NCBI GenBank assembly: GCA_009760855.2 | Contig: WPIO01000038.1 | Location: forward strand, 1,205,001 to 1,269,000 | Direction: 5' to 3' | DNA from: Cristatella mucedo | Taxonomy: Eukaryota; Bryozoa; Phylactolaemata; Cristatellidae | DNA length: 64,000 nt | In this document: one piece after another, positions 27,390 through 51,430 of the stretch | Position numbering within the stretch: position 1 is the stretch's first letter | Layout: each line of letters opens with the position of its first letter | Translations under genes and position numbers: made by a program | Notes under the pieces: generated by a model | The model's database searches: none | What the model saw: only the letters and a program-made list of their open reading frames with translations | Told to the model about the DNA's origin: nothing

Positions 27390-28049
27390 ATGGCGGTGAA
27401 TGTGAATACTAGCAAAAAACAAAAAATTGACGCAGAAGGAAGACTTTTCAAAGCATCTTGGACTGTAGACTATTTTGTAATGGAACGCTTCGGTAGGATA
27501 ATGTGCCTAATATGCCAAGAAACAATTGCCGTTGCAAAGGAGTACAATGTTAGGCGACATTTTTCAACAAAGCATGGCGACAGGTACAACAGCCTGACTG
27601 GTCAACTTTGAATTGATCGCGTGAACTCGTTGAAACAGAGCGTCATCGGACAGCAGTCATTGTTTACAGAAGTCAGCAACAAGTCTGAGGCTTCAACCAA
27701 AGTAAGTTTTTTAATAGCTGAAGCTATAGCTAAGCTGGGGAAAGCATTTTCCGATGGTGAATTTGTTAAGGGATGCTTCAGACTGTTTACTAGTCTGGTC
27801 TGTCCAGAAAAGAAGTCAGAAGTAGAGAAAGTCAGTCTTTCTCATCAAATGGTTGCGAGAAGAGTTGACGAGCTCGCATCCAACATAGAAGAAAGTCTCA
27901 CTAAAAGACTTGCTGAATGCGAATTTTATTCTCTTGCGCTCGATGAAAGCACGGACAATAGCGATATGGCTCAACTGTCGGTGCTCGTACGCGGAGTAAC
28001 AGGAAAGTTTGTCATTATCGGAGAACTGTTGGATTCCTCCCCGCGCTGA
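27390..28049 (+). pseudogene. hAT transposase, N-terminal part
   Basis: From the ATG at 27390 the frame encodes a BED-like zinc finger (CLICQETIAV, then RRHFSTKHGD). A TGA at 27609-27611 interrupts it, and it continues in the same frame with the RNase-H-like start: LDESTDNSDMAQLSVLVRG holds the first catalytic Asp. At 28,049 the coding sequence is cut after IIGELLDSS by the LINE-A insertion and resumes at about 31,527. The family is that of GTF2IRD2-like and ZBED5-like domesticated genes. Transposase cuts and pastes the element; this copy cannot. Confidence 0.88.
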
Positions 28050-31000
28050 AAAGCGGCCTCGGGCGACTCCTAGCGTGGTGTGGACCTTTACTTGATTTCT
28101 CCGTAATACCTTCGGGTATTCCGCTGCTATCTTCGCTGTGACTATTTATGAGCTGTCATCGGATATGCTACACAAAACAGGACCTGCTTAGCATAAGATG
28201 CAATGTCGCCATTAGTCAATACCTACCGGCGGGCCTTCTCCGGCGGGTCAGTATGAACCTTCCTGCATCCTGCGTTCGCCCTATCAACAGCTCGGCTATC
28301 AAACCTACGACTCATAAGTTTAAAGCGCTGAATAGTACTTGTTTCGGTAGTAGCCCACCCGCCGTTGCCCAACACGTTGTGAAACGTCGTCCGACGGCCG
28401 TTACCAAGGTTGAATTCAAATTCGAAGAGCCGGCGTCCGCCGGGCCGGACGCAAACGGTAGAGAATACAAGCCACTTCATCGCCGTCGCCCAGTTGTTGG
28501 ACAGCCTCTTAAATTCCGCCTACTAAATTTCCGCTCGCTAAAAACCAAGGGGTTACTTATCCACGATCAGGTGGTCCAGGAGAAGCTAGATGCATTTCTG
28601 CTTACCGAAACCTGGATGACGCCTTGTTCCAGTAGCTGTATTTCCGAGGCCACCCCACCCGGGTTCTCATTCTATCCGTCCATGCGTTCTGACAAGGTTG
28701 GTGGCGGGGTTGCAATTGTTGTTCGTGAATCGTTTGGCTATAAAATGTGCAGTTTCTCGCATGGGTCATCGTTTGAATCGGTTGCTATCAGGTCTTCATC
28801 AAAGACAATGCCTCTCACCGTTGTGATATACCGGCCTCCTTCTGGCTGTCTAAACTTGTTTATAGAGGAGTTTTCAGAGTTCCTCGCTAAAATACATGTG
28901 TGTGACAGGCCGCTACTGATTGTAGGAGACTTCAATATTCACGTTGGCAACCCTAGCAAGAGCCAGGTCCGCTCATTTCTTGACTGTCTGGAGAATTTTG
29001 GTTTGGCCCAACACGTTAATCATAGCACCCACGTCGGTGGCCACATTCTAGATCTCATGATCACTAAGGATGTCCTCCCCACTGACTTTGTGGTGTGCCC
29101 ACTGACCCTCTCAGATCATTGTTCGGTCTTGTTTACTGTTCCTGCTCCCTCGTACGTACAGGGCAATGTCGAATTTGCCAAACGACGTAACTTACAAAGC
29201 ATTGACATGGACAAGTTTTTGAAATATGTTTGTGATGCAAGTCTTCTTGATCTGCATTCAGACTCGACCGGCAGCCTCGAAACCCTCACTGATGCCATGA
29301 ACATGACACTCAGGAGTGCACTTGACAAGCATGCTCCCGTTCGTTCTATCCGTGTTCAAATTCGTCGTGATTCCTTTCAATCTACACAAAACTCCTTAAG
29401 ATGCGTCGGGTTAAGCGCAGGCTAGAACGTCGTTTCAAGAAATCGGGGTCTGAGCCAGATCTAGTCAATTTTAAAGACTTCCTTTGAGTTTACATCCGAA
29501 AGCTTAAAAAAACCAGGGCTTCTTTTTTCATTAGAAAGCTGAATTCTTGCCAGTCGGACACTAAACAGTTTTATAAGACAGTAAACCATTTACTGGCCAA
29601 TGCTGTGAGGTCTGACTCCCCAGATATTAAGGGCTCAGCCGAAAAGTTTTCAGCCTTCTTTACTGAAAAAATTGTGCACTATTCATGCACCATTACACCC
29701 CTCCGACCAAAGCAATCGCCGTTCCTCAACCTGTGACCTTTCTTAATAGGTTCTCCGATGTTTCTGCCTGTGATGTGGCTGCCTTAAAAAGGTCTAGCAA
29801 AAAGAGCTCGTCTCCTGAAGACTCTATACCTTCATCTCTGTGGTCTTCACTAGCAGACCAACTTAGCCCTGCCATAACCAAGATTTTTAATGCTTCTTTG
29901 GGAAAAGGGGTCGTCCCCAAGTCTTTCAAATCGGCAATCGTTAGACCTATTCTTAAAAAGCCTGAATTAGACACAGAGGTACTAGAAAACTATCGTCCAG
30001 TTTCCCTTCTACCGTTCTTATCAAAGATTCTTGAAAAAAATTGTTGCTAAGCAGCTAGTTAAACATGTTGAAAATAATGGAATGTCAGAAACATTTCAAT
30101 CAGGTTTCAAGAGGCAGCACTCCACTGAAACTGCTCTCCTCCGTGTTAGCAATGACATTCTACGTGGCAACGACGACGGGAATGTCACTGCCCTAGCACT
30201 GCTAGATCTGTCGGCTGCCTTCGACGCCATTGATCACGAAGTTCTGCTTGAACGATTGAGAACAACGATCGGTCTGGCAGACGCAGCACTGGCGTGGTTT
30301 AAATCATACTTGTCTGATCGTGTTCAATCCGTGTCCTGTGGGCGTCAGGTCTCAGACATGAGAAGGGTCACCTGTGGAGTCCCTCAAGGGTCTGTACTCG
30401 GTCCCTTGCTGTTCTCCATTTATACACAACCTCTGGAAAAAGTGATTAGGCCCATGGAATAGGATATCACTTCTATGCTGACGATACTCAGTTTCATTTG
30501 TCATTTAAACCGTCGGAATCTGCTGCAGCAACTGAGAAAATGAATGCTTACCTTGCCGATATTCGATCCTGGATGTCGGAAAACTTCCTGAAATTAAATG
30601 ACGATAAAACCAAACTGCTGCTCATTGGACACCGTAAGCGTGTGGCTGGATTAAAAGGCTTTGCTGTTCTAATAAGTGATGCTATTGTGCGACCTTCACC
30701 ACGTGCTCGTAATTTAGGTGTCGTGTTCGACAACTGCCTCAATTTCAAAAGCTTCATTCAGAAGACTGCCTCTACAGCTAGCCATCACATCCGATCCCTA
30801 TTCAAGATTAGAAGCTGTCTCCCACAGTGGCTTGCAAAAAATCTAACTAGCTCTTTAGTTCTGTCTCGGCTTGATTATTGTAATTCCCTTTTGGCTGGGC
30901 TGCCAAAGAAGCTATTATGCCACTAAAGCGGACTATGAATATGGCTGCAAGGCTGATTTTCAAGTCCCAGCGATTTGAGCACGTGTCGCCTTTGCTGAAA

Positions 31001-31526
31001 GAGCTAGGATGGCTACCGGTTGAGCAAACGATACGGAGCAAAGTTCTTACGCTGACCCACAAGGCCTGCCACGGCTTGGCTCCTTCGTATCTAGCTGAAC
31101 TGCTGCATCAGTTTCAGCCGGTTCGCATCCTTAAGTCTGTGTGGACAATAAATTAGCTGTCCCATTCCTCAGCTTAAAGACAGTTGGCGACAGAAGCATT
31201 AGCTCTGCAGGTCCTAGACTGTGGAACTCGCTTCCACAGTTCTTAGGCAACGACAACTACTCTCCTGCTGCCGACTATGGCACATATTTTTCAGCGGTCC
31301 TGAGCTGCTACTTCTATGCTACTCACTACCTCAACTGCTCTGCTGACTCTGTAATGCTTCCCACTTTATCTTTGTTGCGTGAGACGAAGTCTGTTGGCTA
31401 CCGAATGCGTACCGAAAGCCGCTTAGGCTGTGAGTGCGCTATGCAAAACTCTCCTGCGTAACACCCACATAGTCTTTATGACTTTGTGGAGTTACAGACG
31501 GAGATACATTACATTACATTACATAT
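28050..31526 (+). mobile_element. LINE-A (CR1/L2-like) inserted in the hAT element
   Basis: About 3.5 kb of foreign sequence splits the hAT transposase. It begins near ccgcgctgaaaagcggcctc and ends with gagttacagacggagataca followed by three ACATT repeats (31,500-31,526). The transposase frame resumes directly after. The element contains endonuclease and reverse transcriptase coding sequence and a microsatellite tail as in CR1/L2-type LINEs. A target duplication is not evident, which is usual for this clade. Confidence 0.88.
28148..31461 (+). pseudogene. LINE-A endonuclease/reverse transcriptase, multiply frameshifted
   Basis: The endonuclease domain (28148-29425) shows LRLLNFRSLKTKG-type start features, LLTETWM, LIVGDFNIH and LSDHCSV, the Mg-binding and catalytic signatures of AP-type LINE endonucleases. 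The RT domain follows in at least five pieces (29685-30050, 30031-30462, 30498-30926, 30917-31156, 31141-31461), with LLDLSAAFDAIDHEVL, CGVPQGSVLGPLLFSIYTQ and a YADD box at about 30,470-30,485. The C-terminal part has SRLDYCNSLLAGLPKK and GPRLWNSLP, as in CR1/L2 relatives. No separate ORF1 is seen. It makes no intact product. Confidence 0.9.
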
Positions 31527-32677
31527 GTTCAATGAAAGGCACTACAACGGTTAGGGATATTTTGGATCAGGTCAAGAGGGTCCTCACAAAATTTAAACTT
31601 CCTGAAACTAAATTGATTGGTTTAACCACAGACGGAGCCCCTTCAGTGACAGGTAGACTCAATAGATTTGTATCTTTAATGGTAAAATTAGTACCTCACA
31701 AAATTGTCAGTCATCACTGCATCATCCACCAAGAACAGTTATGTGCAAAGGTCTTGAGATTGCATCATGTAATGGACAATGTAGTTTCAACAGTCAGTGT
31801 GATAAGGTCTCGTGCGCTAAACCACAGACAATTTCAGGCTGTCCTTGAAGAGTTGGGATCAGATCATTGTGATGTTATTAATTTCTGCCAAGTCCGTTGG
31901 CTAAGTAGGGCAAACACGTTAGCCTCGTTTTGGTCACTTCGGGGTGAATTAAAAACATTTATGACAGAAAAGGGAAAAGATGTTGGCTTCCTCGATGACC
32001 AGCAGTGGTTGAATGACTTGGCTTTTCTGATGGACATGACCAAACATCTTGCAGATCCTAATGTCAAACTCCAAGGTAAGGATCAACTGATCCACAAAAT
32101 CTATGAGTGTGTTGTCGCGTTTTTGAAAAAGCTGAAACTTTTCCGGAAACACTTAGATCAGAAGAAACTATTACATTTCACAACACTAGCAACAAGATCG
32201 CCTGAAACGCTGGCTCATATGAAGTACTCCATTCTTGTTAGCAAACTTGTTGATGAATTCGAACAGAGGTTGCAGAATTTCCGACAACACGCGGATGACA
32301 TGAACATGATTAGTAATCCATTTAATATCGATCCCTCTGATGCACCTGATGAATTTCGACTCGAAATAATCGACATTCATAATGACAGCAATTTAAAAAC
32401 TGCTTATGATCAGCATTACCTTGTAACCTTTTACAAGCAGCATGTTTCATCAGAGTCTTTTCCTAACCAAGCCAAACATGCTCGCAGGTATATTGCACTT
32501 TTTGGCAGCACATACTGCTGTGAACAGCTTTGTTCCAGACTGAAAAATGTGAAAACAAAGACTCAATCCGTTCTCACAGATGGACATGTATCAGGAATCC
32601 TTAGGATTGCCACATCCACTGTTGCAGCAGATGTCGACTTTTTATGCAAACAGAAACAATGCCAAATATCTCATTGA
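31527..32677 (+). pseudogene. hAT transposase, C-terminal part
   Basis: An open frame continues the transposase: SMKGTTTVRDILDQ, then LIGLTTDGAPSVTGR with the second catalytic Asp, IVSHHCIIHQEQLCAKVL, CQVRWLSRANTLASFW, and the C-terminal dimerisation domain IALFGSTYCCEQLCSRLK ... LTDGHVSGILRIA. A polyadenylation-like aataaaaa lies near 32,800. The frame is intact but separated from its N-terminus by LINE-A. Confidence 0.9.
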
Positions 32678-33439
32678 TGCCTGCAGTGCAGAAGATATTG
32701 AATACCTGTGGCATTTAATTAATCCGAAGACATTAATATTATGTGAGTCCTTGTCATGTAATTTTGTAAGTTTTATAAGTTTCTGTCTTCATGATATGAA
32801 AATAAAAATCCAAAAGTAAAAGATTGGCCACAATATCTATCGCATTATTTTCCAGGACACATGATTACATTTTTATTATTTATTATTTTTAATTATAATT
32901 GTGTTAAAAATACTATTGCATTGCGGTTTATTGATTAAGTATAATAGTAATAGTCATACTAAATTACGATCTTATTTTCTAATGCGGTCAACTACGCCAA
33001 TTTACATGTGGCCCCGGACCTTTTAAATTTTTGAAATGTGGCCCCCCAACGAAAAAAGGTTGGACACCCCTGGAGTACAGGGACTGAGCTACAGGGAGCC
33101 ACTCTGCGCCGGAGTCTATGCCCGAACGCCACGAATGCTTCGTGGCGACTGGCCAAGTGGCAGGCCGTCATAGCCCATCGTGCCCCAAGTCAAAAGGCAG
33201 GCTCGGCATAGCTAGGCGATCTGCAGTACAGACTCATGCAACTTGTGCAGCACAAGCGCGTCCAGGTGACGGCAGATAGTAGACGCAATTGCAAGCACCT
33301 CCAGCTGTTAGCTGCGTCAACGAGTCTCGTAGCTTGTGCCTTCGTGGGGCACAGACACCCGACGAGCCCACGGAACGGCTGCCAAAGCATCTTTGCTTAT
33401 CTCCGATAGAAAGATACTGGTGAATAGCTTGTCTCAGCA

Positions 33440-33660
33440 AATAATAATAATAATAATAATAATAATGCACTTGATAAAGCACCCTCAGAGAACTTAATCT
33501 CTTTTTATGCGCTTTACATTTGTTGCAAAGTGAAATGCGATTGAATGTTAAGTAAAATCATGCTTGAAAAACAAGCAAAATGAATAATATGGTTAGGGGT
33601 GACATGCACAGGGTCAGCATGCAAAGTTGGTTAGTGGATAATGAAATTGGCATTGACTGT
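33440..33660 (-). repeat. (AAT)n plus LINE-B tail
   Basis: (AAT)n followed by gcacttgataaagcaccctc, agagaacttaatctcttttt and gctttacatttgttgc, then ggttaggggtgacatgcaca and gtcagcatgcaa, which also occur at 60,595-60,630 and, inverted, at 34,540-34,580. It is the 3' part of LINE-B in minus orientation. Confidence 0.75.
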
Positions 33661-33727
33661 TACAACACCAGGTGTAAAAAAAGTTCTATAGGCATACAGT
33701 GAAAGAAGTAATAGCATGACAGTGCGC

Positions 33728-33890
33728 GCGAGAGAGAGAGAGAGAGAAAGCGAGGGAAAATAAGAAGGAAAAAGAGAAGGAGAAGGAGGAGGAAAAGGAG
33801 AAGGAGAATGAGAAGGAGGAGAAGAAGGAGAAGGAAGAGAAGAAGGAGAGGGAGGAGAGGGAGGAAAATAATAATAATAATAATAAAGAG
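33728..33890. repeat. (GA)n and (GAAGGA)n purine tract
   Basis: A run of purines, first (GA)n and then GAAGGAGA-type units, ending in (ATA)n at about 33,868-33,886. Simple sequence, no coding. Confidence 0.9.
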
Positions 33891-34029
33891 GCTGGATTTA
33901 TTTATTTGTATTCTTATTATTGCAAATTACTAGAAAGTGGCTGGTCCACGATGAACATTTTCTTACGCATCACAGCGCATTGTGTATAGAGTGCTATCAC
34001 ATCCTTTCAACCAATCTTGAACGTACAAT

Positions 34030-34735
34030 CACAAGGAATAAATGGGCAATAGCCCGGGCCCAAATCCCTGTTCGTGGCCAATCGGCTGCACCGGCCTGTG
34101 CACTCAGGTGCTTGCAGCTGGTGCAAAACTCTGCAGCTAAGCTTCTCTGTCGTGAGCGTGGCAGTTGCCTCATCACACCGCTTTTCGCTGACCTGCACCG
34201 GCTCTCAGTCGAGCAACGTACCGACTTCAAGGTTCTGTCACTCACCTTTGAGTCCCTTCATTTTTTGGCTTATGCCTACCTATCAGATCTACTCCCCCAC
34301 CAGGCTAAGCATCGTACCACCCGCTTTTCAGAATCTAGCTGTTTACCCATACCTCTTACAAATCTCAAATCTTTTGGCGACCGCAAAAGCCTGGAACTTA
34401 CTCCCGACTTGCATAAGGATATCCCCTGACTTTTCCACATTTAAAAAGCATCTAAATCAAAACGAATCTATTTATCACAGCATTTAGTGGGTCCCTGTGA
34501 TTCGCCTTTTATGTGCTGATTCGTGCTGCCACTGTGCATGCTGCTACTAACCAAACTTGCATGCCGACCCTGTGCATGTCACCACTAACCATGTTATTCT
34601 TGTTGTTTATTAAGCATGCTACACTAACCATTCGATCGTGCTTTTTTTGCAGCAAATTTAGACTGCCTAGAATAAGACTGGGTTCTCTAAGGGTGGTATA
34701 TCAAATGCATTATTATTATTATTATTGATTTCCTT
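34030..34735 (+). mobile_element. LINE-B 3' end with RT C-terminus and (ATT)n tail
   Basis: Two overlapping frames (33920-34429 and 34074-34487) carry a typical LINE C-terminal segment: LQLVQNSAAKLL, ITPLFADLHRLSVEQRTDFKVL and YLSDLLPHQ. The 3' UTR contains gcatgtcaccactaacca, cattcgatcgtgctttttt and gggttctctaagggtg, and ends in (ATT)n at 34,715-34,727. It is 5' truncated. The 3' UTR is the source of the many short tails seen elsewhere. Confidence 0.75.
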
Positions 34736-35052
34736 TTCTCTATTCTTGCACAGTGATGCTCACAAGGCTTACCCGGGAACGTCTACTCCAGATGCCCTGA
34801 ACTGGTGTTTCTTTGTGATTTAACTATGTATTCACTGTTTTTTCTCCTTTTATTCTGTTCATTCTAGAGCAAGGCAATGTACGGCGACGCGAGGTGGCTC
34901 TCGAAGCCTACGGCCGTTGCCCGAAAGAGGCCAGTCACGATGCAGTCCGCTCAATGGCCCGGTATGGCTACTAATTAGCAGTGGTCCCGGCCCGACTCAC
35001 AAAGCACCCTAATTACCATATTGCCATAGACATGGTACATCAGGCCAGCCGT

Positions 35053-35225
35053 CCTCCACGCACGCATGAATGCACGCACGCACGCACGCACACATGCACA
35101 CGCGCACGCGAACACACACACACAAGTGCATGCGAACGCGAACGCGCAGGTGCGTGCACACACACACACGCACAGACACACGCACACTCACTCACTCACG
35201 CACGCTCACTCCGGCTTACGCACGC
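35053..35225. repeat. (CACG)n/(CACA)n simple repeat
   Basis: Alternating pyrimidine-purine repeats (cgcacgcacgcac, cacacacaca) with interruptions. It has Z-DNA-forming character and yields artefactual His-Thr and Cys-Val frames. Confidence 0.9.
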
Positions 35226-36500
35226 TCTCGGGAGCAACTGCTTTTCGATCTGTTATGATTACTAATGAAGTACTACTTACTAATGTGCATTGACTAGTGC
35301 TATTTTACCTAAGAATATAATACTGTTTTTCCTCTATACGTTGATGCATCAAGCACAAAATGTTGAAATAGATGTTTCATCAAATTCCATCAAGCATTTC
35401 AATTGCTAAGGCTTCAAACATGACGACTTCCTAATCTTTGCGGCTGCATAAAAGCATATGTGAAAGTTTTGAAAATTAAACTAGGCAGATCGCAAGTGTA
35501 GGGACAGACCAAACCTGACTACAGTCATTCTAGTTTTACTTTTTGAAACTAGATTACGAAAGGAATGGCAGACGAACAACGCTTCTCTTTCGCTGACTGT
35601 TGGTGCAATCTGCCACAGCTTGCGGCTGAATTCATCCAGCTGATGCGTTTAAATGCACCGACAGCCATTGTGGAGGTTTGTACAGCGTGAGTTGAATCCG
35701 TAATGGTGCTGCCGAGTGATTTTCAATCACGGCCGACACTGTCCTGACTTTTTCATTAAGAACTTTATCCAAGCAGGACGGTCAGGCCGAGTATCACTGG
35801 TCAGAGGTGGGCAGCCATGCTGATACGGAAGGGACATGCTCCTAGGTGAAGCACCTCAGCCAAACCGGCTTGGCCAATCTTAATGCCATAACACAGTGAA
35901 TGGCCTCTTGGCTTCTGGCCTCACCCAGATAAGCTGGCTTTAGCGTGCACGGCCATGGCATCTTGCTGAAGGAGCCAAGTGTGCACCTATGGAGCCGATT
36001 GCTCAGAGTGGGGCCCGCGTCAACCACGGTGCACTTGAGATCAAACAGTCGTCGAGAGACGAACAGTTCCCAAAATCTGGATGGGGCGGCGGTGTGGCAT
36101 CCTATTTTCAGATCTGTGGGCATTGCAACCTGATTGTCACCGAGGAAGTCAGTAAAGTTCGAGCGCTCAGAATTCGTGACATGATCCTACTCAGGTAGAG
36201 GCCGAGCCGAGCCCATCAAGGAGCCGCTACGAGCCGCTACGTGGCGTCGGACAAACTGTGCCAACTAAGGCGTACGAGCTCGTATCAGTGAAGCTGCAAA
36301 GGACTGTTTTTGGCTGGATAAGGCAGCCATTTTCAAAGGCGTTGAGGACCTCCGAAAGCCAGTAGAATAACAAGGTCTCCTGAAGGCAGAGATCTACAAT
36401 TTCGAAGAGACCGACGAGACTCTTCTACAGCACGTCGCCTGTCGTACGTCGTTTTCGGGCGAGGACACAAGGTGCACAGGCGTTTGCGGGACACGAAGGC
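35226..36500. other. 1.3 kb without a recognised gene
   Basis: Unique-looking DNA with short frames only (for example 35,945-36,198). No motif or splice pattern was recognised. Confidence 0.4.
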
Positions 36501-36504
36501 GGAA

Positions 36505-36620
36505 GGCATGAGCAAGCTACCGCTAACCATCCGATCGTGTTTCCTTTGCAGCAAATGTAAAACGTCTAGAAGGAGATTACGTTCTCTGAGGGCGCTTTAT
36601 CAAGTGTGTTATTATTCTTA
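36505..36620 (+). repeat. LINE-B tail / SINE copy
   Basis: Reads ctaaccatccgatcgtgttt, cctttgcagcaaatgtaaaa, then gattacgttctctgagggcg and ctttatcaagtgtgttatta in LINE-B sense orientation. Confidence 0.7.
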
Positions 36621-36939
36621 TAATCCCTGCCTGCGTGTGTACCAATACCGCTGGCACGTCTTGAGGTCTCGATGGCTTTCTTGCAGTACAAGACCAGCCT
36701 GATGTCCAGCAAGCTTTGCAGAATGATGAATTCGAAGACGCTGGACATTAAAGCGCCGAAGTGAAAGTTAGAAACTATGCTCACCCAGCTTCCAATGTCC
36801 TTCTGATAGCAGTAACGGTGGGTTGGCCAAATGATGTTTCTCTTCTTGAATGCAGTGCGCCTAGATACACTTGAGGGTACTCGAGTACTTTTTTTATTTT
36901 TTTCGAGCAAACCAAGAACGCATTTATTAATCATAAGAC

Positions 36940-38500
36940 GGGCATTTGGCGCAAGCGTGCGAAGAATTTAAATTCCCGTAAGCACTGGCGGAGCCAAGAT
37001 TTTCATCAACGGGGTAAATGAAACATTTCCGTGTAGTGGGGCAAGGCCCGCAAGATATTCACGAAGGCGGATTTAGGGCAGCAATTAAGGAAAAGTTACA
37101 GCGCCGAATCGTAGCGTTTATTCGACTCGAGCTCGGCGGTTGCTCATTGAGTGAAATTAGACACAATTCCGTCGTTTGTGATGGTCGGTGGGGGCGTAGC
37201 AATAGGCGGCGGCCCAGGTTGAGGACCCGCTGTAGTGGCGCCACCCCCCCATACCACCACCGCTAAGAAGCAGTCTTCGTATATTCTTATGCCTTCTTTC
37301 TCTGAATGCCAGTAAACTAATGGCATTACATATTGGCCTCGTAGCTGACATTGTCCCTACTCACACGAGCGCACACAAACTTTTACCAACTTACCACTGG
37401 TACTAGCGGCCAATTTGCTGGCGCCGGAGCCTCGTACGCCGGCACTGAGCTCTCGCAAGTTTGTGCTGCCCAGGATTAACGCCCTCCGATATTGACGCTT
37501 GCAGCAACAGCGCAGGGTAAGACCAGTTCGCACTAGCAGGCAGTATGGCCGGGGGGGGGGGATCAATGTACCGACTTTAGTTCTGGGGTGAAAATGTGGG
37601 CGTGGCTCGATCCTTTCGCGATAGCGCTCGTCTCGCGAACGCAGTCAACTCAGCAGTAGTTCTGCCGCGGATCCCACCGCGAGCTGCTCGCGGAGCACGC
37701 GCTCGCCAGAGCACGCGCTCGTCAGAGCGCGTGCTCCGCCAGCGCGAGCCTACGCCCCCATCTTGCCCTTCCGTCGCGAGCCGCGGCAGCCCCAACTGGC
37801 TCACCGCGCGGTCTTTCGAGCGCGCCCACCATACCGCCAGGACTGGCCGCGTCTTTCCCGAAGTCGGACTTCCGTCCGAGCACGCCGGCACCGGCAGCCG
37901 GTGCCGGCGGCGCGTTCCCGATCGCGCTTCGCGCGGAAGGATCGACGGCGGCGGCGGCTCCGCGGCACTGGCGGGTCATAGAGAACTGAACGGCGGCGGC
38001 GGCCTGCCGGACAGATCGCGGCGTACGGGAGGAGCCTCCGCAGACAGCCCATGCGCGTCCTGTAATGATCCCCGTGCATTCGCCCGCGCTTTGTGCATAT
38101 ATAGCCGCAGCGTGGGCGCCACTAGCTGTAATTCGCTTGGCGCAAGCCTTGCGCCAAGCGAAGGTAGTAAGCAGTAGTTCGTCCTAGCCGACCGCTGCAG
38201 TCGCGCACGACGCTGGGCGGCTCCACCCACCCAGCTCGGGCTTACTGCGCGCGATCAGCAGGCGAACACACCGCCCGGTTATCTATCTAATCGCCGTCTC
38301 CATGCCGGCTCGGGTGCGCTCGCACGAGGACGGTGGCCGCCGTGGTAAACGAGGTGCCGAAAGCGGGGGCCCATTAAGGCCAGACGCCGGCCTCGACAAT
38401 CTTATGATTCGCTTGTGACCGGCCTGGCGGCGATAGCGACGGCGGGTCACGAGATCACGTGCCTCGCATCCGCCCGGTTGTAGAGCCGCCGCGAGCCCTC
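36940..38500. other. GC-rich upstream region of the carboxypeptidase locus
   Basis: Very GC- and CpG-rich from about 37,600, with a G10 run at 37,551-37,560, an inverted repeat at about 37,690-37,745 (gagcacgcgctc ... gagcgcgtgctc) and many long but mutually overlapping frames. It looks like a CpG-rich regulatory stretch. No gene is supported. Confidence 0.45.
38132..38162. repeat. perfect 15-bp-arm palindrome
   Basis: ttcgcttggcgcaag, one C, then its exact reverse complement. It lies about 35 bp downstream of a CATATATAG sequence at 38,094-38,102. Confidence 0.85.
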
Positions 38501-38513
38501 ACGCCAGCACGAG

Positions 38514-38582
38514 TATTTAACGCTCTGCGTCGTCAGTGCTGTTCCTGTTGAGAGCTGTGCTGACGTCAAACGGCAGCCAGAG
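38514..38582 (+). promoter_or_regulatory. possible promoter and leader exon of carboxypeptidase copy 1
   Basis: A TATTTAA at 38514-38520 is followed by a TCAGT initiator-like site at 38533-38537 and a perfect TGACGTCA cAMP-response-type site at 38561-38568. A strong donor (AG|GTGAGC) follows at 38582/38583. The next plausible acceptor is ctgccgcag at 39521-39529, directly before the ATG. A non-coding first exon is therefore plausible, though transcripts would be needed to prove it. Confidence 0.35.
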
Positions 38583-39342
38583 GTGAGCCGCACGCCTGTT
38601 CGTCGCGTCTCGTCGGGCTTTGGCCGCCCGCCTACTCGCCGCCACGCCGCTTGGTCGCTCGCTATTACGGCGGTGCAGCGGCGCCCGCTGAGCGCTACCT
38701 CTGCCGCCGGCCATGGGTGGGTGGGCGTGCGCCGCCGGGCTTCCAGCGGCGATGCTCAATGCGTCCCCTCCGCTCCCGGTTAGTGCAAGCTCCATGGGAG
38801 CGGATAGATTTTGAGGACTACAGCGATTGCGATAGAGCTTCGTGTGTCGTCGGCGATCTTTCACCTGAGATGGCGAGCGGCCGGCTAAAGACGACTTACT
38901 GCCAGTAGCAGCTAGCGAGCTCGCTGCTACCGCGTCGGTTCGTCTCGGTCGCTTGCCAGCGCCGCATCCCGCCCGGCAGGCGCTGCTTCGCGGGGCATCG
39001 GCAGCCGGTTAATACGCCGCAGAGGCAGCCGCACGCCGGCGCGCTACTCAAGCAAGGTCTTGTCTGAGCGATCTCCGACCCTCGCGGAGGAATTGCAAGT
39101 GCCGCCAGAGGGCGCTGCTGCGATTGCTAGGGTCCCGGTGGCGGACTGAGCGTGGCCGCCGATCGGTCGATCCGAGCGTGGCTGCCGATCGGTCGATGCC
39201 GACGACGGCCGGATGAGGGCGAGCGGGCTGGGCGTGGGCTCGCCGTGTAGTTGGCAGACGCCTTTAAAAACCAGCGCGATGTCGTACCGACATACTGCGA
39301 GCCGAACTATAAGCAGCATAAACCGCTAAACCAGCCGAGTGC

Positions 39343-39425
39343 CGCAATAATAATATTAATAATACATGTTTACAGAGCCCTCAGAGAACCGAATCTCTTT
39401 CTAGGCACTTTATATCTATGCAGTA
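39343..39425 (-). repeat. LINE-B tail / SINE copy in the leader intron
   Basis: (ATA)n-like DNA, then tacagagccctcagagaacc and gaatctctttctaggcactt. Same conserved core as the other copies. Confidence 0.7.
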
Positions 39426-39529
39426 GCTGGCCGCCGCGATCTCGCTTGCGGCATTTCGCGCGCCTTTGAGGTCGCACCGCAAAGGGAGTGAGCTTGGTGG
39501 CTCATACCGAGTTTCCTTCGCTGCCGCAG

Positions 39530-51430
<11,901 letters not shown>

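Larger units (their letters stand above)
26869..33080 (+). mobile_element. hAT transposon (GTF2IRD2/ZBED type) with target duplication
   Basis: Terminal inverted repeats CAGGGGTGTCCAAC (26877-26890) and GTTGGACACCCCTG (33059-33072) are perfect complements over 14 bp. They are flanked by the 8-bp target duplication gaatacag / gagtacag (26869-26876 and 33073-33080, one mismatch). The subterminal DNA (gtggcccgcgggccac; gtggccccggacc) is the familiar end of animal hAT elements of this type. Inside lie a BED-finger hAT transposase and a nested LINE-A. The TSD length is diagnostic of hAT elements. Confidence 0.93.

Noticed and set aside
35009..35265. His-Thr and Cys-Val frames
   Set aside because: Translations of the CACG/CACA simple repeat.
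37577..38230. Long Arg/Ala/Pro-rich frames near the CpG-rich region
   Set aside because: Composition-driven, overlapping on both strands.
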